Source: an uncultured Lachnospiraceae bacterium (GTDB taxonomy: Bacteria > Bacillota > Clostridia > Lachnospirales > Lachnospiraceae). From it: 48,864 bases of DNA. The notes below the pieces were generated by a model. The model ran no database searches, had not been told where the DNA came from, and was given only the letters and a program-made list of their open reading frames with translations. The DNA lies in NCBI GenBank assembly GCA_910588815.1, contig CAJUQY010000019.1, positions 1 through 48,864 of the forward strand, in the 5' to 3' direction. The position numbers and the translations under genes are program-made. Position 1 is the first letter of the stretch; each line of letters starts with the position of its first letter. This document shows, piece by piece, positions 40,510 through 48,864 of the stretch.

Positions 40510-41556
40510 ATGAAAAAAGAAAAATCTTATGTCAGTTATATTATGGTTCCCGTACTGTTTGCGGCTGTCCTCATTTTCAACAAGATTGGAATTCTCAATC
40601 CTTATTGGTATCAGATTCTGCAGCTTGCATGTATTAACGGAATCGTAGCCATGAGTTTAAATCTGGTAAACGGAAAGACCGGTCAGTTTTCCCTGGGACA
40701 GGCGGGCTTCATGTCCCTGGGAGCTTATACCTCGGCCATGCTGACCAAGCTGGTGTTTGCTCCGGCAATGGGAAATCCCGTTATGAGTTACCTGCTCTTT
40801 TTTGTGTCTCTCCTTTGTGGAATGCTGGTGGCTGCCTTTATCGGTTTCCTGATCGGTATCCCGTCTTTGCGCCTGAAGGGAGATTATCTGGCGATTATTA
40901 CTTTGGGCTTTAGTGAGATTATCCGGGTGCTTTGGCGGGTGTTCCCTTTTTCGGGGAAGGCGAAGGGCTTAAACGGAATCCAGAAATTAAGCAATTTTCC
41001 CATTATCTTTGCGGCGGTGATTCTGATTATGGTCTTGCTCCGGAACTTTACAAATTCCCGCTATGGGCGCGGCTGTATTGCGATTCGGGAAAACGAGCTG
41101 GCGGCTGAGACCATGGGGATTAATACGACTAAGGCGAAGATTAAGTCATTTGTATTTTCGGCGGCCATTGCAGGGTTGGGCGGCGGGCTTTACGCGCATC
41201 TGATGATGTTCATTAACCCGGAAATGTTCAGCCAGGTGAAATCTACCGATATGCTGCTCTACCTTTATGCCGGCGGTGTAGGGAGCTATTCCAGCGCTCT
41301 GCTGGGCGCGCTCATTTTTACCGTGCTTCCGGAATTTCTGCGGTTCATGGGGGAGTGGCGTCTGGTGATCTATGCTCTGGTGCTGATCGTAATTATGCTG
41401 AATCGGCCGAAGGGCATTTTCGGAAAGCATGAATTTGGATTTATGCGGTTTGGCGAGAAAGAAAGCATCCATCAGAAGGCAGACAACGGCGGGCTTTTAT
41501 CCGTCTTTAGCAGGAGGCGGAAGAAGGCAGAGGCCGGAAGCGGGGAAGGGAGGTAA
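40510..41556 (+). CDS. livM: Liv-type ABC permease, LivM
   Basis: A 348-residue partner permease. Signatures: ACINGIVAMSLNLVNGKTGQFSLGQAGFMSLGAYTSAML near the start, LKGDYLAIITLGFSEIIRVL in the middle and the coupling loop AIRENELAAETMGINTTKAKIKSFVFSAAIAGLGGGLYAH. ATG 40510 is chosen over GTG 40501 because of AGGTG 6 nt before it. The C-terminal tail is polar and extended. Confidence 0.92.
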   Translation: MKKEKSYVSYIMVPVLFAAVLIFNKIGILNPYWYQILQLACINGIVAMSLNLVNGKTGQFSLGQAGFMSLGAYTSAMLTKLVFAPAMGNPVMSYLLFFVSLLCGMLVAAFIGFLIGIPSLRLKGDYLAIITLGFSEIIRVLWRVFPFSGKAKGLNGIQKLSNFPIIFAAVILIMVLLRNFTNSRYGRGCIAIRENELAAETMGINTTKAKIKSFVFSAAIAGLGGGLYAHLMMFINPEMFSQVKSTDMLLYLYAGGVGSYSSALLGALIFTVLPEFLRFMGEWRLVIYALVLIVIMLNRPKGIFGKHEFGFMRFGEKESIHQKADNGGLLSVFSRRRKKAEAGSGEGR

Positions 41557-41560
41557 AAGC

Positions 41561-42337
41561 ATGTCGTTATTAACAGCAGAAAATTTGTCCATTGAATTTG
41601 GCGGCTTAAAGGCAGTCCAGGATTTTAACCTGGAACTTGAGGAACATGAGCTTTTGGCCATTATTGGGCCCAACGGCGCGGGTAAGACGACCATCTTCAA
41701 TATGCTGACCGGGATCTATCAGCCGACCCACGGGACTGTGAAACTAGACGGAAAGGTCATGAACGGCCTGCGCTCCAATGTGTTTACCGAACAAGGCATT
41801 GCCAGGACATTCCAGAATATCAGGCTTTTCGGAAGCGCCAGTGTGCTGGAGAATATCGTCATCGCCATGGAACTGCAGGTGAAATACAATCTGGCCCAGG
41901 CGCTTCTGCGGACGAAAAAATTCCGGCAGCAGGAGGAGGATTTTAAAAAGCAGGCCATGGAACTTCTGAAGGTGTTCCGCCTGGACGATAAGGCGGAGTT
42001 TTTGGCGAAAAATCTTCCTTATGGGGAACAGAGGAGGCTGGAGATCGCGAGGGCTCTTGCGACCGGGCCGAAGATCCTCTGCCTGGATGAACCGGCGGCG
42101 GGAATGAATCCCAGCGAGGTGGATGACCTGGTGGAATTGATCCGGGAGATCCGGGAGAAATTTGATATCACAATCATTTTGATTGAACACCATATGAACA
42201 TGGTCATGGCCATCGCCGACCGGATCAAGGTCATTGACTTTGGGGTGACGATTGCAGAGGGGCTTCCCGCCAAGGTGCAGAATGACCCGAAAGTAATCGA
42301 GGCATATCTGGGAAAGGAGGAGGACGAGGTATGTTAG
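41561..42337 (+). CDS. livG: Liv-type ABC ATPase, LivG
   Basis: A 258-residue ATPase: Walker A GPNGAGKTT (near 39), the LivG-typical Q-loop region RTFQNIRLF (near 90), the ABC signature LPYGEQRRLEIARAL (near 150), and Walker B ILCLDEPAAGMNP (near 171). ATG 41561 follows GGGAGGT. The gene overlaps livF by 7 nt, implying translational coupling. Confidence 0.94.
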   Translation: MSLLTAENLSIEFGGLKAVQDFNLELEEHELLAIIGPNGAGKTTIFNMLTGIYQPTHGTVKLDGKVMNGLRSNVFTEQGIARTFQNIRLFGSASVLENIVIAMELQVKYNLAQALLRTKKFRQQEEDFKKQAMELLKVFRLDDKAEFLAKNLPYGEQRRLEIARALATGPKILCLDEPAAGMNPSEVDDLVELIREIREKFDITIILIEHHMNMVMAIADRIKVIDFGVTIAEGLPAKVQNDPKVIEAYLGKEEDEVC

Positions 42338-43038
42338 AGGTCAACAACCTGGTAGTGAATTACGGCTCCATCAAAGGCGTGGACGACATTAGTTTTTATG
42401 TCAATGAAGGAGAGATCGTTACTCTGATCGGCGCCAATGGCGCGGGGAAGACCAGTACGCTCAGGGCCCTTTCCGGACTTAATAAAGTGGGGGCCGGGAC
42501 CTCCATCAAATTTATGGGAGAAGAGCTGACGAAGCTGACTCCCCACCAGATCGTGGCAAAGGGGCTTTGCCACGTGCCGGAGGGAAGACGGATTTTTTAC
42601 AGTATGAGCGTGAAAGAAAATCTGCTGATGGGAGCCTGGACAGATAAGGATCAGGCGGCCGTCAAAAAGAACATGGAGCGCGCCTTTACGCTGTTTCCGA
42701 GGCTTAAGGAACGGGAGGGCCAGCTTGGCGGGACGCTTTCCGGCGGCGAACAGCAGATGCTGGCCGTGGCCAGGGCGATCATGACGGGAGGAAAGCTTCT
42801 GCTCCTGGATGAACCGTCCATGGGGCTGGCGCCGATTATCGTAAGAGGAATCTTTGACATCATTAAAGAACTCCAGAAGGAAGGGATGACGATCCTTCTG
42901 GTGGAACAGAATGCCAATATGGCACTCTCGGTGGCGGACCGGGCCTATGTGCTGGAGACAGGGAAAATTTCCCTGGAGGGGCCCGCGGCCGAGATCAAGG
43001 CAAACGACCAAGTAAAGAAAGCGTACCTGGGCGCGTAA
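42331..43038 (+). CDS. livF: Liv-type ABC ATPase, LivF
   Basis: A 235-residue ATPase: Walker A GANGAGKTS (near 36), CHVPEGRRIFYSMSVKENLLMGA, signature LSGGEQQMLAVARAIM (near 137) and Walker B LLLLDEPSMGLAP (near 156). It pairs with LivG in the transporter. AGGAGGACGAGG precedes the ATG, which lies inside the livG end. Confidence 0.95.
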   Translation: MLEVNNLVVNYGSIKGVDDISFYVNEGEIVTLIGANGAGKTSTLRALSGLNKVGAGTSIKFMGEELTKLTPHQIVAKGLCHVPEGRRIFYSMSVKENLLMGAWTDKDQAAVKKNMERAFTLFPRLKEREGQLGGTLSGGEQQMLAVARAIMTGGKLLLLDEPSMGLAPIIVRGIFDIIKELQKEGMTILLVEQNANMALSVADRAYVLETGKISLEGPAAEIKANDQVKKAYLGA

Positions 43039-43070
43039 AACAGAATAATACAATTAGGGGGCATTCGGCT

Positions 43071-44249
43071 ATGAATCGTGTATCGAAGACGGGAACCTGC
43101 GTGGAGCGCTCTTCCATCCGCATTTTCCTGGAGAAACAAAATCAAATTGCAGAAACCTGCGGCGATATGATTTCCTTTACCATCGGGGAACCGGATTTTT
43201 TGACGCCGCCCAATATTGTGGAGGCGGCAAAAAAAGCGCTTGCCGAGGGTAAGATGAAGTATGCGCCCAATGCGGGCCTTTTGGAGCTTAGAGAGGCTGT
43301 GTCCAGAGATCTTTTCCGGACCCACGGCGTCCGTTACGATCCGGAGCGGGAAATCGTCATTACGCCCAGCGGCATGGATACGCTCCGGCTGGCTGCCATG
43401 GCTGTCCTGGATGACGGGGATGAAATGATCGTTAACGATCCCTGCTGGGCCAATCATCCCAATCATTCAAAGATCGCCCACGGAAAACCGGTGATGGTGC
43501 CGGTCCATGAGAAAGACAATTTCTTCTATAACTTGGAGGAATTGGAGACTTATATTACTCCGAGAACCAAAGCGGTCCTCTTAAACACACCGAACAATCC
43601 CACCGGGGCGGTCATGTCAGAGGAGGAGCTCTTCCGGTTCTGCGACTTCTGCAAAAGGCATGATTTGCTTGTGATTTCCGACGAGGTGTATTACAATATT
43701 ATTTTTGACGGCTTGAAATTCTGCAGTCCTGCGATGGTGGAGGGGATGAAGGAGCGTGTAGTCATTTCACAGTCCTTCTCCAAGACCTATGCCATGACCG
43801 GCTGGCGGCTGGCGTTTGCGGCAGGGCCGGCGGACATCATCGAGGCCATGGGACGGCTCAATGAGAATTCAATCTCCTGTGTGAATACCTTTGTCCAGTG
43901 GGCGGGAATCGAAGCGCTGGAGGGAACCAGGGAGTACATAGATGCCATGGTGGCCAAGTTCCAGGAACGGAGGGATCTTGTCTATGAGCAGGTCAACGCC
44001 ATCGACGGCCTGTCCTGTGTGAAGCCGAGAGGGGCTTTTTATGCCTTTGTAAATATTCAGGGGACAGGGCTTTCTTCCGAGGAATTTGCTACCAGGCTTC
44101 TCACGGAAAAGCATGTAGGACTGGTGCCGGGAACGGGCTTTGGAGCTTCCGGTGAAGGTTTCGTCCGCATTTCCTATGCCACATCTACAGAAAACATCCG
44201 GGAAGGGATCCGACGGATCGGAGAATTTGTAAAGGAACTGAAAAAATAG
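43071..44249 (+). CDS. Class I/II PLP-dependent aminotransferase
   Basis: A 392-residue fold type I aminotransferase. PLP Lys is in SQSFSKTYAMTGWRLAF (near 235), the cofactor ring-binding Asp/Tyr in VISDEVYYNIIFDG (near 200), and the substrate carboxylate Arg in SYAT/VRIS-like C-terminal (EGFVRISYATSTENIREGI). It resembles aspartate/aromatic aminotransferases. Position after the Liv genes and before PucR suggests it deaminates the imported amino acid to its keto acid, which the lyase could then cleave. The specificity is inference. Confidence 0.92.
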   Translation: MNRVSKTGTCVERSSIRIFLEKQNQIAETCGDMISFTIGEPDFLTPPNIVEAAKKALAEGKMKYAPNAGLLELREAVSRDLFRTHGVRYDPEREIVITPSGMDTLRLAAMAVLDDGDEMIVNDPCWANHPNHSKIAHGKPVMVPVHEKDNFFYNLEELETYITPRTKAVLLNTPNNPTGAVMSEEELFRFCDFCKRHDLLVISDEVYYNIIFDGLKFCSPAMVEGMKERVVISQSFSKTYAMTGWRLAFAAGPADIIEAMGRLNENSISCVNTFVQWAGIEALEGTREYIDAMVAKFQERRDLVYEQVNAIDGLSCVKPRGAFYAFVNIQGTGLSSEEFATRLLTEKHVGLVPGTGFGASGEGFVRISYATSTENIREGIRRIGEFVKELKK

Positions 44250-44258
44250 TGCAGGAAG

Positions 44259-44285
44259 AGCCCCGCAGGAAGTGCGGGGCTTTTT
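44259..44285 (+). terminator. Rho-independent terminator after the aminotransferase
   Basis: AGCCCCGCA (44259-44267) pairs with TGCGGGGCT (44273-44281), followed by TTTT. Confidence 0.9.
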
Positions 44286-44330
44286 GAAATCTTATGAAAG
44301 AAAACGGTTTATGGAAGGGGATGATAAGTT

Positions 44331-45494
44331 ATGCCCATTACGGTAAAGGAGATTATGCAGCTCAAGGAATTTCAGAATTTTACTTTAATCGCGGGAAAGG
44401 AGGGGGAGGGAAATGAAATTTTGAACATCGGCATCCTGGACTATGAATATGCCAACGAGGATCCGTATCTGGAAAAACTCTGGGCCTTTGGAAAGAATGC
44501 TTTTGTGATCTCCAGCCTGCTGTTTGCCAAAGATCACCCGGAACGGATCCTCTCGGCGGTGAAGGGGCTTTGCCGGGACGGGGTGGCAGCCCTGGCAATC
44601 AAGACGATCTATTATGAGACGCTTCCGGAGGAGGCGTTGGCCTATGCGGACGAGCACGCCCTTCCGGTCTATATGTTCGGCAGGGATGACGCCTATTTTC
44701 AGGACATTGCGATCCTGATCCGGGCAAAGATGGAAGAGCGGGACGATACGGAGCTCTTAGAACAGAAAATCGGTTTGATGGTGAACGGGCAGATGAGTCT
44801 GGCCAACATCCGGAATCTGTCCCAGGAAATCCTGCCCCGGGGAGGCTACCGGAGTTATTACTGCGTGTACTGCAAGGCGAAGTCCTATTCGGAGAGTATT
44901 TATTATGTGAGGGCTTTCAATGCCTTAAAGGACCGGGTGGGGAAACGGGATGCGGTGTTCCGATTCCAGAACGGCTATCTGGTGATCCTTGATATGGAGG
45001 AGCGGAGCCTGAAGGGGAGCCAGACAGCCTTTGCCATGCGGATTTTGTACCTTCGGCAGGAGGACTACTATATTGGAGTAGGAAAAGTTCATGATACCAT
45101 GGACGAATTCCATTTATCCATACAGGAAGCCCTCTATGCCAGCCAGTATGCAAAAATGTTTGGGGAAAATCCGGTATGTTTCCGGCAGATGGGGATTTAT
45201 CAGATTCTGCTTCCCTATTGCAGAAGCCCGTGGCTGGAACAGTACTGCCGGGGCATTTTGGAACCGATCCGGGAATTTGACCGCCAGTATGACGGGGAGC
45301 TGTTTCGGACCGCAGAGCTTTATGTGAAGAAAAACGGCGACGTAGAGGCAGTGGCAAAGGAGCTCCACCTGCATAAAAATACCATACGTTATCGGATGAA
45401 TAAGGTGCGGGAGCTGGTAGGGGACGAAAAAAATCTTCGGTTTGACGAGCAGCTCTCCGTGGCCTTTCGTACCTGGGAAATCCAGAAATTGTGA
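44331..45494 (+). CDS. PucR-family transcriptional regulator
   Basis: A 387-residue regulator with the PucR N-terminal domain (VKEIMQLKEFQNFTLIAGKEGEGNEI, residues 1-125) and a C-terminal helix-turn-helix (DVEAVAKELHLHKNTIRYRMNKVREL, residues about 340-365). PucR members often control purine, amino-acid or amine catabolism. A terminator separates it from the aminotransferase, so it likely has its own promoter in the short gap 44286-44330. The Liv-lyase unit is the probable target. It ends 12 nt from the convergent MoxR gene, and I saw no clear terminator between them. Confidence 0.9.
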   Translation: MPITVKEIMQLKEFQNFTLIAGKEGEGNEILNIGILDYEYANEDPYLEKLWAFGKNAFVISSLLFAKDHPERILSAVKGLCRDGVAALAIKTIYYETLPEEALAYADEHALPVYMFGRDDAYFQDIAILIRAKMEERDDTELLEQKIGLMVNGQMSLANIRNLSQEILPRGGYRSYYCVYCKAKSYSESIYYVRAFNALKDRVGKRDAVFRFQNGYLVILDMEERSLKGSQTAFAMRILYLRQEDYYIGVGKVHDTMDEFHLSIQEALYASQYAKMFGENPVCFRQMGIYQILLPYCRSPWLEQYCRGILEPIREFDRQYDGELFRTAELYVKKNGDVEAVAKELHLHKNTIRYRMNKVRELVGDEKNLRFDEQLSVAFRTWEIQKL

Positions 45495-45506
45495 AAACAT
45501 AGGGGA

Positions 45507-47006
45507 TCATGTGAATTGGGTGAAGCGGTCATAAACCGCTTTCATCCGGCCCCTGAGGAAAGCCTTCGTCTCCGGATGCTCCAAAAGCTCCGTGAAAAAG
45601 AAGCAGGTGGTGAGGCCGTCGCCGAAGACCTCCGGCACAAAGGCCAGAATACCTTGGAACACAGCTTCCAGGCGGAGGGCATCCTGCTCTGCTTCGGAAT
45701 GGATGCGTTCGGAAAGCATCCGCATGACAGGGACTGCCGAGGCTTCTGCGGTCCCGTCTGTGTTCGGTCCCGCGTTTGCATTCTCTGTCGTTTCCGGGCC
45801 TTTCAGGCGGACTTCACAGGCCAGAGCCTTTACCTGGCCGGCCAGAAGACGCTCCCTCGTTTCCTCCTGCCGGGAAAGCAGGCCAAATTCCTTTTTTTTC
45901 TGCAGGGCGGTATTCCGCTTTGCGAGAAGTTCTGCGCAGGCGTCATTCAGCCCGGAAAAGTCCGGGCGAAGGGCTTCCAGGCCGTCCATGAAATATTCCA
46001 GGCTTTCGGACAGAAGCCGTTTCTCCTCCCAGGAGCTAAGCTGCCTGTGGATGTTCTGCACCAGGTATCCGGCCAGAAGAAGCTGTTCGTCGGCTGGGGC
46101 GTCCTTTAAAGCGGGAAAGCCTTCCGGGAGTTTTCCGGAACCGGTCAGGCTGTCCAGACCGGGATGCCTGGTCAATTTTCCATACAAGCGGTAGTAGGAG
46201 GAGAACTCCTCCAGGACTTCGCCGCACTGGAGGTACTGGGAGAAAAATCGGTGGTCCGTGGGCAGGGAGAGATCTTCGTAGGTCTCCAGCGCCTTGGACA
46301 AATCCTCCCAGCTTCTCGGCGTCACAAATTCGATCCCCTTCTCTGTCCTCCTGAATATATAAAAATGCTCCGGACGAAGAGAGAGATAGGAGAGGATGGC
46401 TCCGTGGACCGTCCGCCTCAGGGCATAGGAACGCCAGGCCTCCAGGTCCGGCTCCAGGGAGAGGAGGCGGACTCTGTCCAGAGTCACGATGTCAAACTCC
46501 CTGGCGGAGCGGTTGTAACGGCCAGGAGGATTTCCGGCGGCCACGATCATCCAACCGTCGGGGAGGCGGTGGCTCCCGAAGGACTTGAACTGGAGAAGCC
46601 GCAGCATGGAGGGGAGCAGCGTTTCCGAGACACAGTTGATTTCGTCCAGGAACAGCACCCCCTCCTCCTGGCCGGTTTCCTCCATGGCGCGGAGAATGTC
46701 GCCGACGATCTCACTCATGGTATATTCCGTAATGGAATAAGGGGTTCCCCGAAAGGCGCGCTCCCGGATGACCGGAAGGCCGATGGCGCTCTGTCTGGTG
46801 TGGTGAGTCATGGCGTAGGAGAGGAAGGCTACCTTGCATCTGACGGCCGCCTGCTTCACGACGGCAGTTTTTCCGATGCCGGGGGCGCCCATCAAAAGGA
46901 GCGGCCGGCGGGATTCCACCGGAATCCGGTAAAGTCCGGCCTCATTTTTGGCCGTATAGGCGGCGATGGTGCGGCAGAGCTCTTCGTATGCGTCCCGAAT
47001 ATTCAT
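45507..47006 (-). CDS. MoxR-type AAA+ ATPase
   Basis: A 499-residue ATPase with Walker A GAPGIGKT (39-46), Walker B VLFLDEINC (near 120), sensor-1 VAAGNP and a long C-terminal region with coiled coil (AKRNTALQKKKEFGLLSRQEETRERLL). MoxR ATPases work with VWA-domain partners as metal-insertion or assembly chaperones. It follows the VWA gene by 129 nt on the same strand, which supports a pair. The C-terminus is longer than in typical MoxR proteins. Confidence 0.87.
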   Translation of the reverse strand: MNIRDAYEELCRTIAAYTAKNEAGLYRIPVESRRPLLLMGAPGIGKTAVVKQAAVRCKVAFLSYAMTHHTRQSAIGLPVIRERAFRGTPYSITEYTMSEIVGDILRAMEETGQEEGVLFLDEINCVSETLLPSMLRLLQFKSFGSHRLPDGWMIVAAGNPPGRYNRSAREFDIVTLDRVRLLSLEPDLEAWRSYALRRTVHGAILSYLSLRPEHFYIFRRTEKGIEFVTPRSWEDLSKALETYEDLSLPTDHRFFSQYLQCGEVLEEFSSYYRLYGKLTRHPGLDSLTGSGKLPEGFPALKDAPADEQLLLAGYLVQNIHRQLSSWEEKRLLSESLEYFMDGLEALRPDFSGLNDACAELLAKRNTALQKKKEFGLLSRQEETRERLLAGQVKALACEVRLKGPETTENANAGPNTDGTAEASAVPVMRMLSERIHSEAEQDALRLEAVFQGILAFVPEVFGDGLTTCFFFTELLEHPETKAFLRGRMKAVYDRFTQFT

Positions 47007-47135
47007 AGGTCGGTTCCTTCTTTCATATTGTTCGTGATTTTTTACGCATCCCCCGGAGGGGGGCGGTAATTTTTTCTCTTGTCATACAGGCAAATCCTGA
47101 TATGGAAAAAATGTATCGCACCGGGGCGGCAGGGG

Positions 47136-48647
47136 TCACTGCAAAACCAGGATTTCAGCCCAGTCCGGCACGTCAATGGAATCATAATGGCCGTTCAAAA
47201 AGAGGAAGATGGTTCTTGCCTCCGGCGGTTTTCCGGGATAAATACCGGAGCCGTCCGTGAAAAACAAAATGGCGGACAGATCCAGAAATTCATGGCACTC
47301 CTGCAGACGCTGAATGTGGGAGAAAGCCGGCCGAAAGTCAGTGCCGCCCACACCGCAGATCTCCAGGGTGTCAATGTAATCCCTCAAATCCTCCGGAGAA
47401 GTAAGCTTGTCGTCCCGCCTGACCTCCTTGTCACATTGGATGATATGGAGGTTGAAGGGATGGAAAAACAGTGATTCCTCCGAGAGGAGGTTTCTGGTTT
47501 CCTCCAGAAATGCCCGGGTCATGGAGCGGGAACAGGAGGCAGAGGTGTCGATGACAATGGCCAGTTCCCGGATCCTCGCTGTCTCCTCGTATTCCAGAGG
47601 CTCCAAAAGCGGCATTCCGTCGTAATGCTCCAGCCCATAGAGATAGGAGGCGTACTGAAATTCGTTGTCATTTAATTTCATCTCTTCCCCCCAGACTGCG
47701 AGGCTCTTTAAAAGGCTTCGGTAATCGTGGCGGCGGGTGTCCGAAAGTCGGAGAGAGTATCGGGCGCCGCCGTCTCCTCCACCCCGCCTGCCGGGGCTTT
47801 CTTGATGTTCCCTTTCCGGAGAAAGGGGGGCGTTCTTTCCCGTAAGCTGCTTTTCCAGCCGATTCCAGAGAGACTTCGCTTCGGCATCGGTCCGGCCGTG
47901 GGGGGCCGGATACTGCCTCTTGCGCTCCCCGTCCCCGCTCTGCCCTCCGTCTCCGCCGCTCATTTTTTCAGAAAGGCTTTTATCAGGCCGGAATACAGGC
48001 CAGAGGTCATGGCTGTCCGAAAAGACGGCTCCCTGAAGAAGGGCATTCCTGACCGCCTCCTGTGCGGCGGCTCCTCCCTCATCCAGCCACTGGGCCAGCC
48101 TGCGGGCCTGATAAAGAGGGAATGCCGGATGCGAAGCCTGCCGATATCCTGGGGAACGGGTCTCAAAAAAAGTTTCAAAAAAGCACCGGATGCCTTCCGG
48201 GAGAAGCTCCGGTATCCAAAGTCCTGAAATGTGCCAGGCAGCCAGGTCGCAGGACAGGCTCCAGACCTCCTGCGAACAGGATGCGGGCATGGAAAAGGGG
48301 TGGCCGAACAGGCAGTGGATGACCTGATGGAGCAAGAACGCTTCGGCCCTGTCCATGGCCGCCTCCAAAGGGAGCCCTTCCAAAGGAATCCCTTCCGAAG
48401 CGCCTTCATCCAAAGCCTGACGATTCCAGAAAACACGGCGGCCGTCCGTGGCACAGACGGAGCGAAGGGCGTTTGCGGCAAAGGGGGAGGGAGGAGGGCA
48501 GATGATATCCGTAAGGTCGGCCAGGGGCCTTGCCAGAGCATGGAACCGCCGGTACAGCCGTTTTCGCACAAGAATAAAAAACTGCGCTCTGTCTATGAAA
48601 TCTTCTTCCGTCCGCCCCTGCATTCGGCCATGGCCCGACTCTCTCAT
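47136..48647 (-). CDS. DUF2201 metallopeptidase-like protein with VWA domain
   Basis: A 503-residue protein: an N-terminal DUF2201-type region with the zinc-site-like HQVIHCLFGHPF (near 111-122), a charged linker (EREHQESPGRRGGGDGG), and a C-terminal VWA-like domain with the MIDAS motif DTSAS (near 370) and later TDFRPAF and FFTDGSG. This arrangement is typical of the VWA partner of MoxR ATPases. Start at 48647 is the longest sensible choice but the ribosome site is weak; ATG 48623 is an alternative. Confidence 0.85.
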   Translation of the reverse strand: MRESGHGRMQGRTEEDFIDRAQFFILVRKRLYRRFHALARPLADLTDIICPPPSPFAANALRSVCATDGRRVFWNRQALDEGASEGIPLEGLPLEAAMDRAEAFLLHQVIHCLFGHPFSMPASCSQEVWSLSCDLAAWHISGLWIPELLPEGIRCFFETFFETRSPGYRQASHPAFPLYQARRLAQWLDEGGAAAQEAVRNALLQGAVFSDSHDLWPVFRPDKSLSEKMSGGDGGQSGDGERKRQYPAPHGRTDAEAKSLWNRLEKQLTGKNAPLSPEREHQESPGRRGGGDGGARYSLRLSDTRRHDYRSLLKSLAVWGEEMKLNDNEFQYASYLYGLEHYDGMPLLEPLEYEETARIRELAIVIDTSASCSRSMTRAFLEETRNLLSEESLFFHPFNLHIIQCDKEVRRDDKLTSPEDLRDYIDTLEICGVGGTDFRPAFSHIQRLQECHEFLDLSAILFFTDGSGIYPGKPPEARTIFLFLNGHYDSIDVPDWAEILVLQ

Positions 48648-48751
48648 AATACACTGCCCCCTCTGCCTTACTATCTATACTATATATCAAAACGGAAGAA
48701 ATGGAAAGTTTGAGATTGTGTAACTTTTCCCCCTTTTTTGAAAAATAGTGG

Positions 48752-48780
48752 TTGACAAGAATCCGTGAGTGGGATATAAT
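48752..48780 (+). promoter_or_regulatory. Consensus sigma-A promoter of the tRNA gene
   Basis: TTGACA (48752-48757), 17 nt, TATAAT (48775-48780): perfect in both boxes and spacing, 31 nt before the tRNA. Confidence 0.95.
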
Positions 48781-48811
48781 AGTTCCTGCGTCAAGGAAAT
48801 CGATGATATGT

Positions 48812-48864
48812 GCGGGTGTAGTTCAATGGTAGAACACTAGCCTTCCAAGCTAGATACGTGGGTT
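48812..48864 (+). tRNA. tRNA-Gly (TCC), 3' truncated by the window
   Basis: Starts GCGGGTGTAGTTCAATGGTA (acceptor and D arm). The anticodon stem CTAGC/GCTAG encloses CTTCCAA, giving anticodon TCC. The sequence breaks off in the T-arm (GTGGGTT). Confidence 0.93.

Noticed and set aside
47040..47080. Terminator between the VWA and MoxR genes
   Set aside because: A CCCCC/GGGGG hairpin exists but on the minus strand it is not followed by a T-run; it is suited, if at all, to the plus strand where there is no gene.
1..48864. CRISPR arrays, prophage or transposase genes
   Set aside because: No regularly spaced repeats with unique spacers, no transposase, integrase or phage structural genes were seen; the 98-bp duplication has only two copies.

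Overview
The window reads as the chromosome of an anaerobic, probably spore-forming Firmicute of the class Clostridia, most likely a Lachnospiraceae-type bacterium. The basis is gene content (class I fumarase, PucR and LytTR regulators, FeoB-associated Cys-rich protein, DUF2325, DUF362-ferredoxin, His-less HPr paralogs), purine-rich Shine-Dalgarno sites, fairly GC-rich genes and AT-rich promoters. I cannot name the species. The left edge cuts into a gene and the right edge cuts into a tRNA-Gly.

Layout. 1-2512: two tandem PEP-hydrolase-family TIM-barrel genes (the first only a 3' end) and a RuBisCO-like protein with its own promoter. 2682-9119: two very small HPr-fold proteins flanking a Cas4-like nuclease/DinG-type helicase, a CBS-type manganese pyrophosphatase, a 640-bp block of nested palindromic repeats, and a divergent shikimate-kinase-like gene. 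9261-19370: an asparagine-to-pyruvate catabolic island: asparaginase plus NhaC-family antiporter (minus strand), a divergent NtrC-like regulator with a ruined ATPase core, a LysR regulator, then malic enzyme, aspartase and the two class I fumarase subunits. This resembles the Bacillus subtilis ansAB-mleN-mleA neighbourhood, with fumarase and two regulators added. 19742-25882: AT-richer accessory DNA with an Agr-like LytTR/GHKL two-component pair, two LytTR-type direct repeats, a 20-residue amphipathic peptide gene, two paralogous secreted proteins and a lipoprotein.

26059-34874: a Uma2 gene with an internal in-frame deletion, a flavin-dependent alpha-hydroxy-acid-oxidising protein, a GreA-type factor, an iron-box-preceded DUF2325/FeoB-associated pair, phosphopentomutase, an iron-type DtxR regulator, a DUF975-CmpB membrane fusion, a MATE exporter and a DUF362-ferredoxin. 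35055-37027: two divergent genes of unknown function with sequences resembling mother-cell sporulation promoters (sigma-K and sigma-E types). 37250-45494: a DapA/NAL-family lyase, a complete Liv-type amino-acid ABC transporter, an aminotransferase and a PucR regulator, which look like one uptake-and-catabolism unit. 45507-48647: a MoxR ATPase and DUF2201/VWA pair. A strong promoter and the tRNA-Gly(TCC) close the window.

The best candidates for something undescribed are the LytTR-controlled 20-aa PSM-like peptide with its neighbouring secreted paralogs, the nested-palindrome block at 7944-8576, and the asparagine island run by an ATPase-dead NtrC-type regulator with a palindromic operator set.
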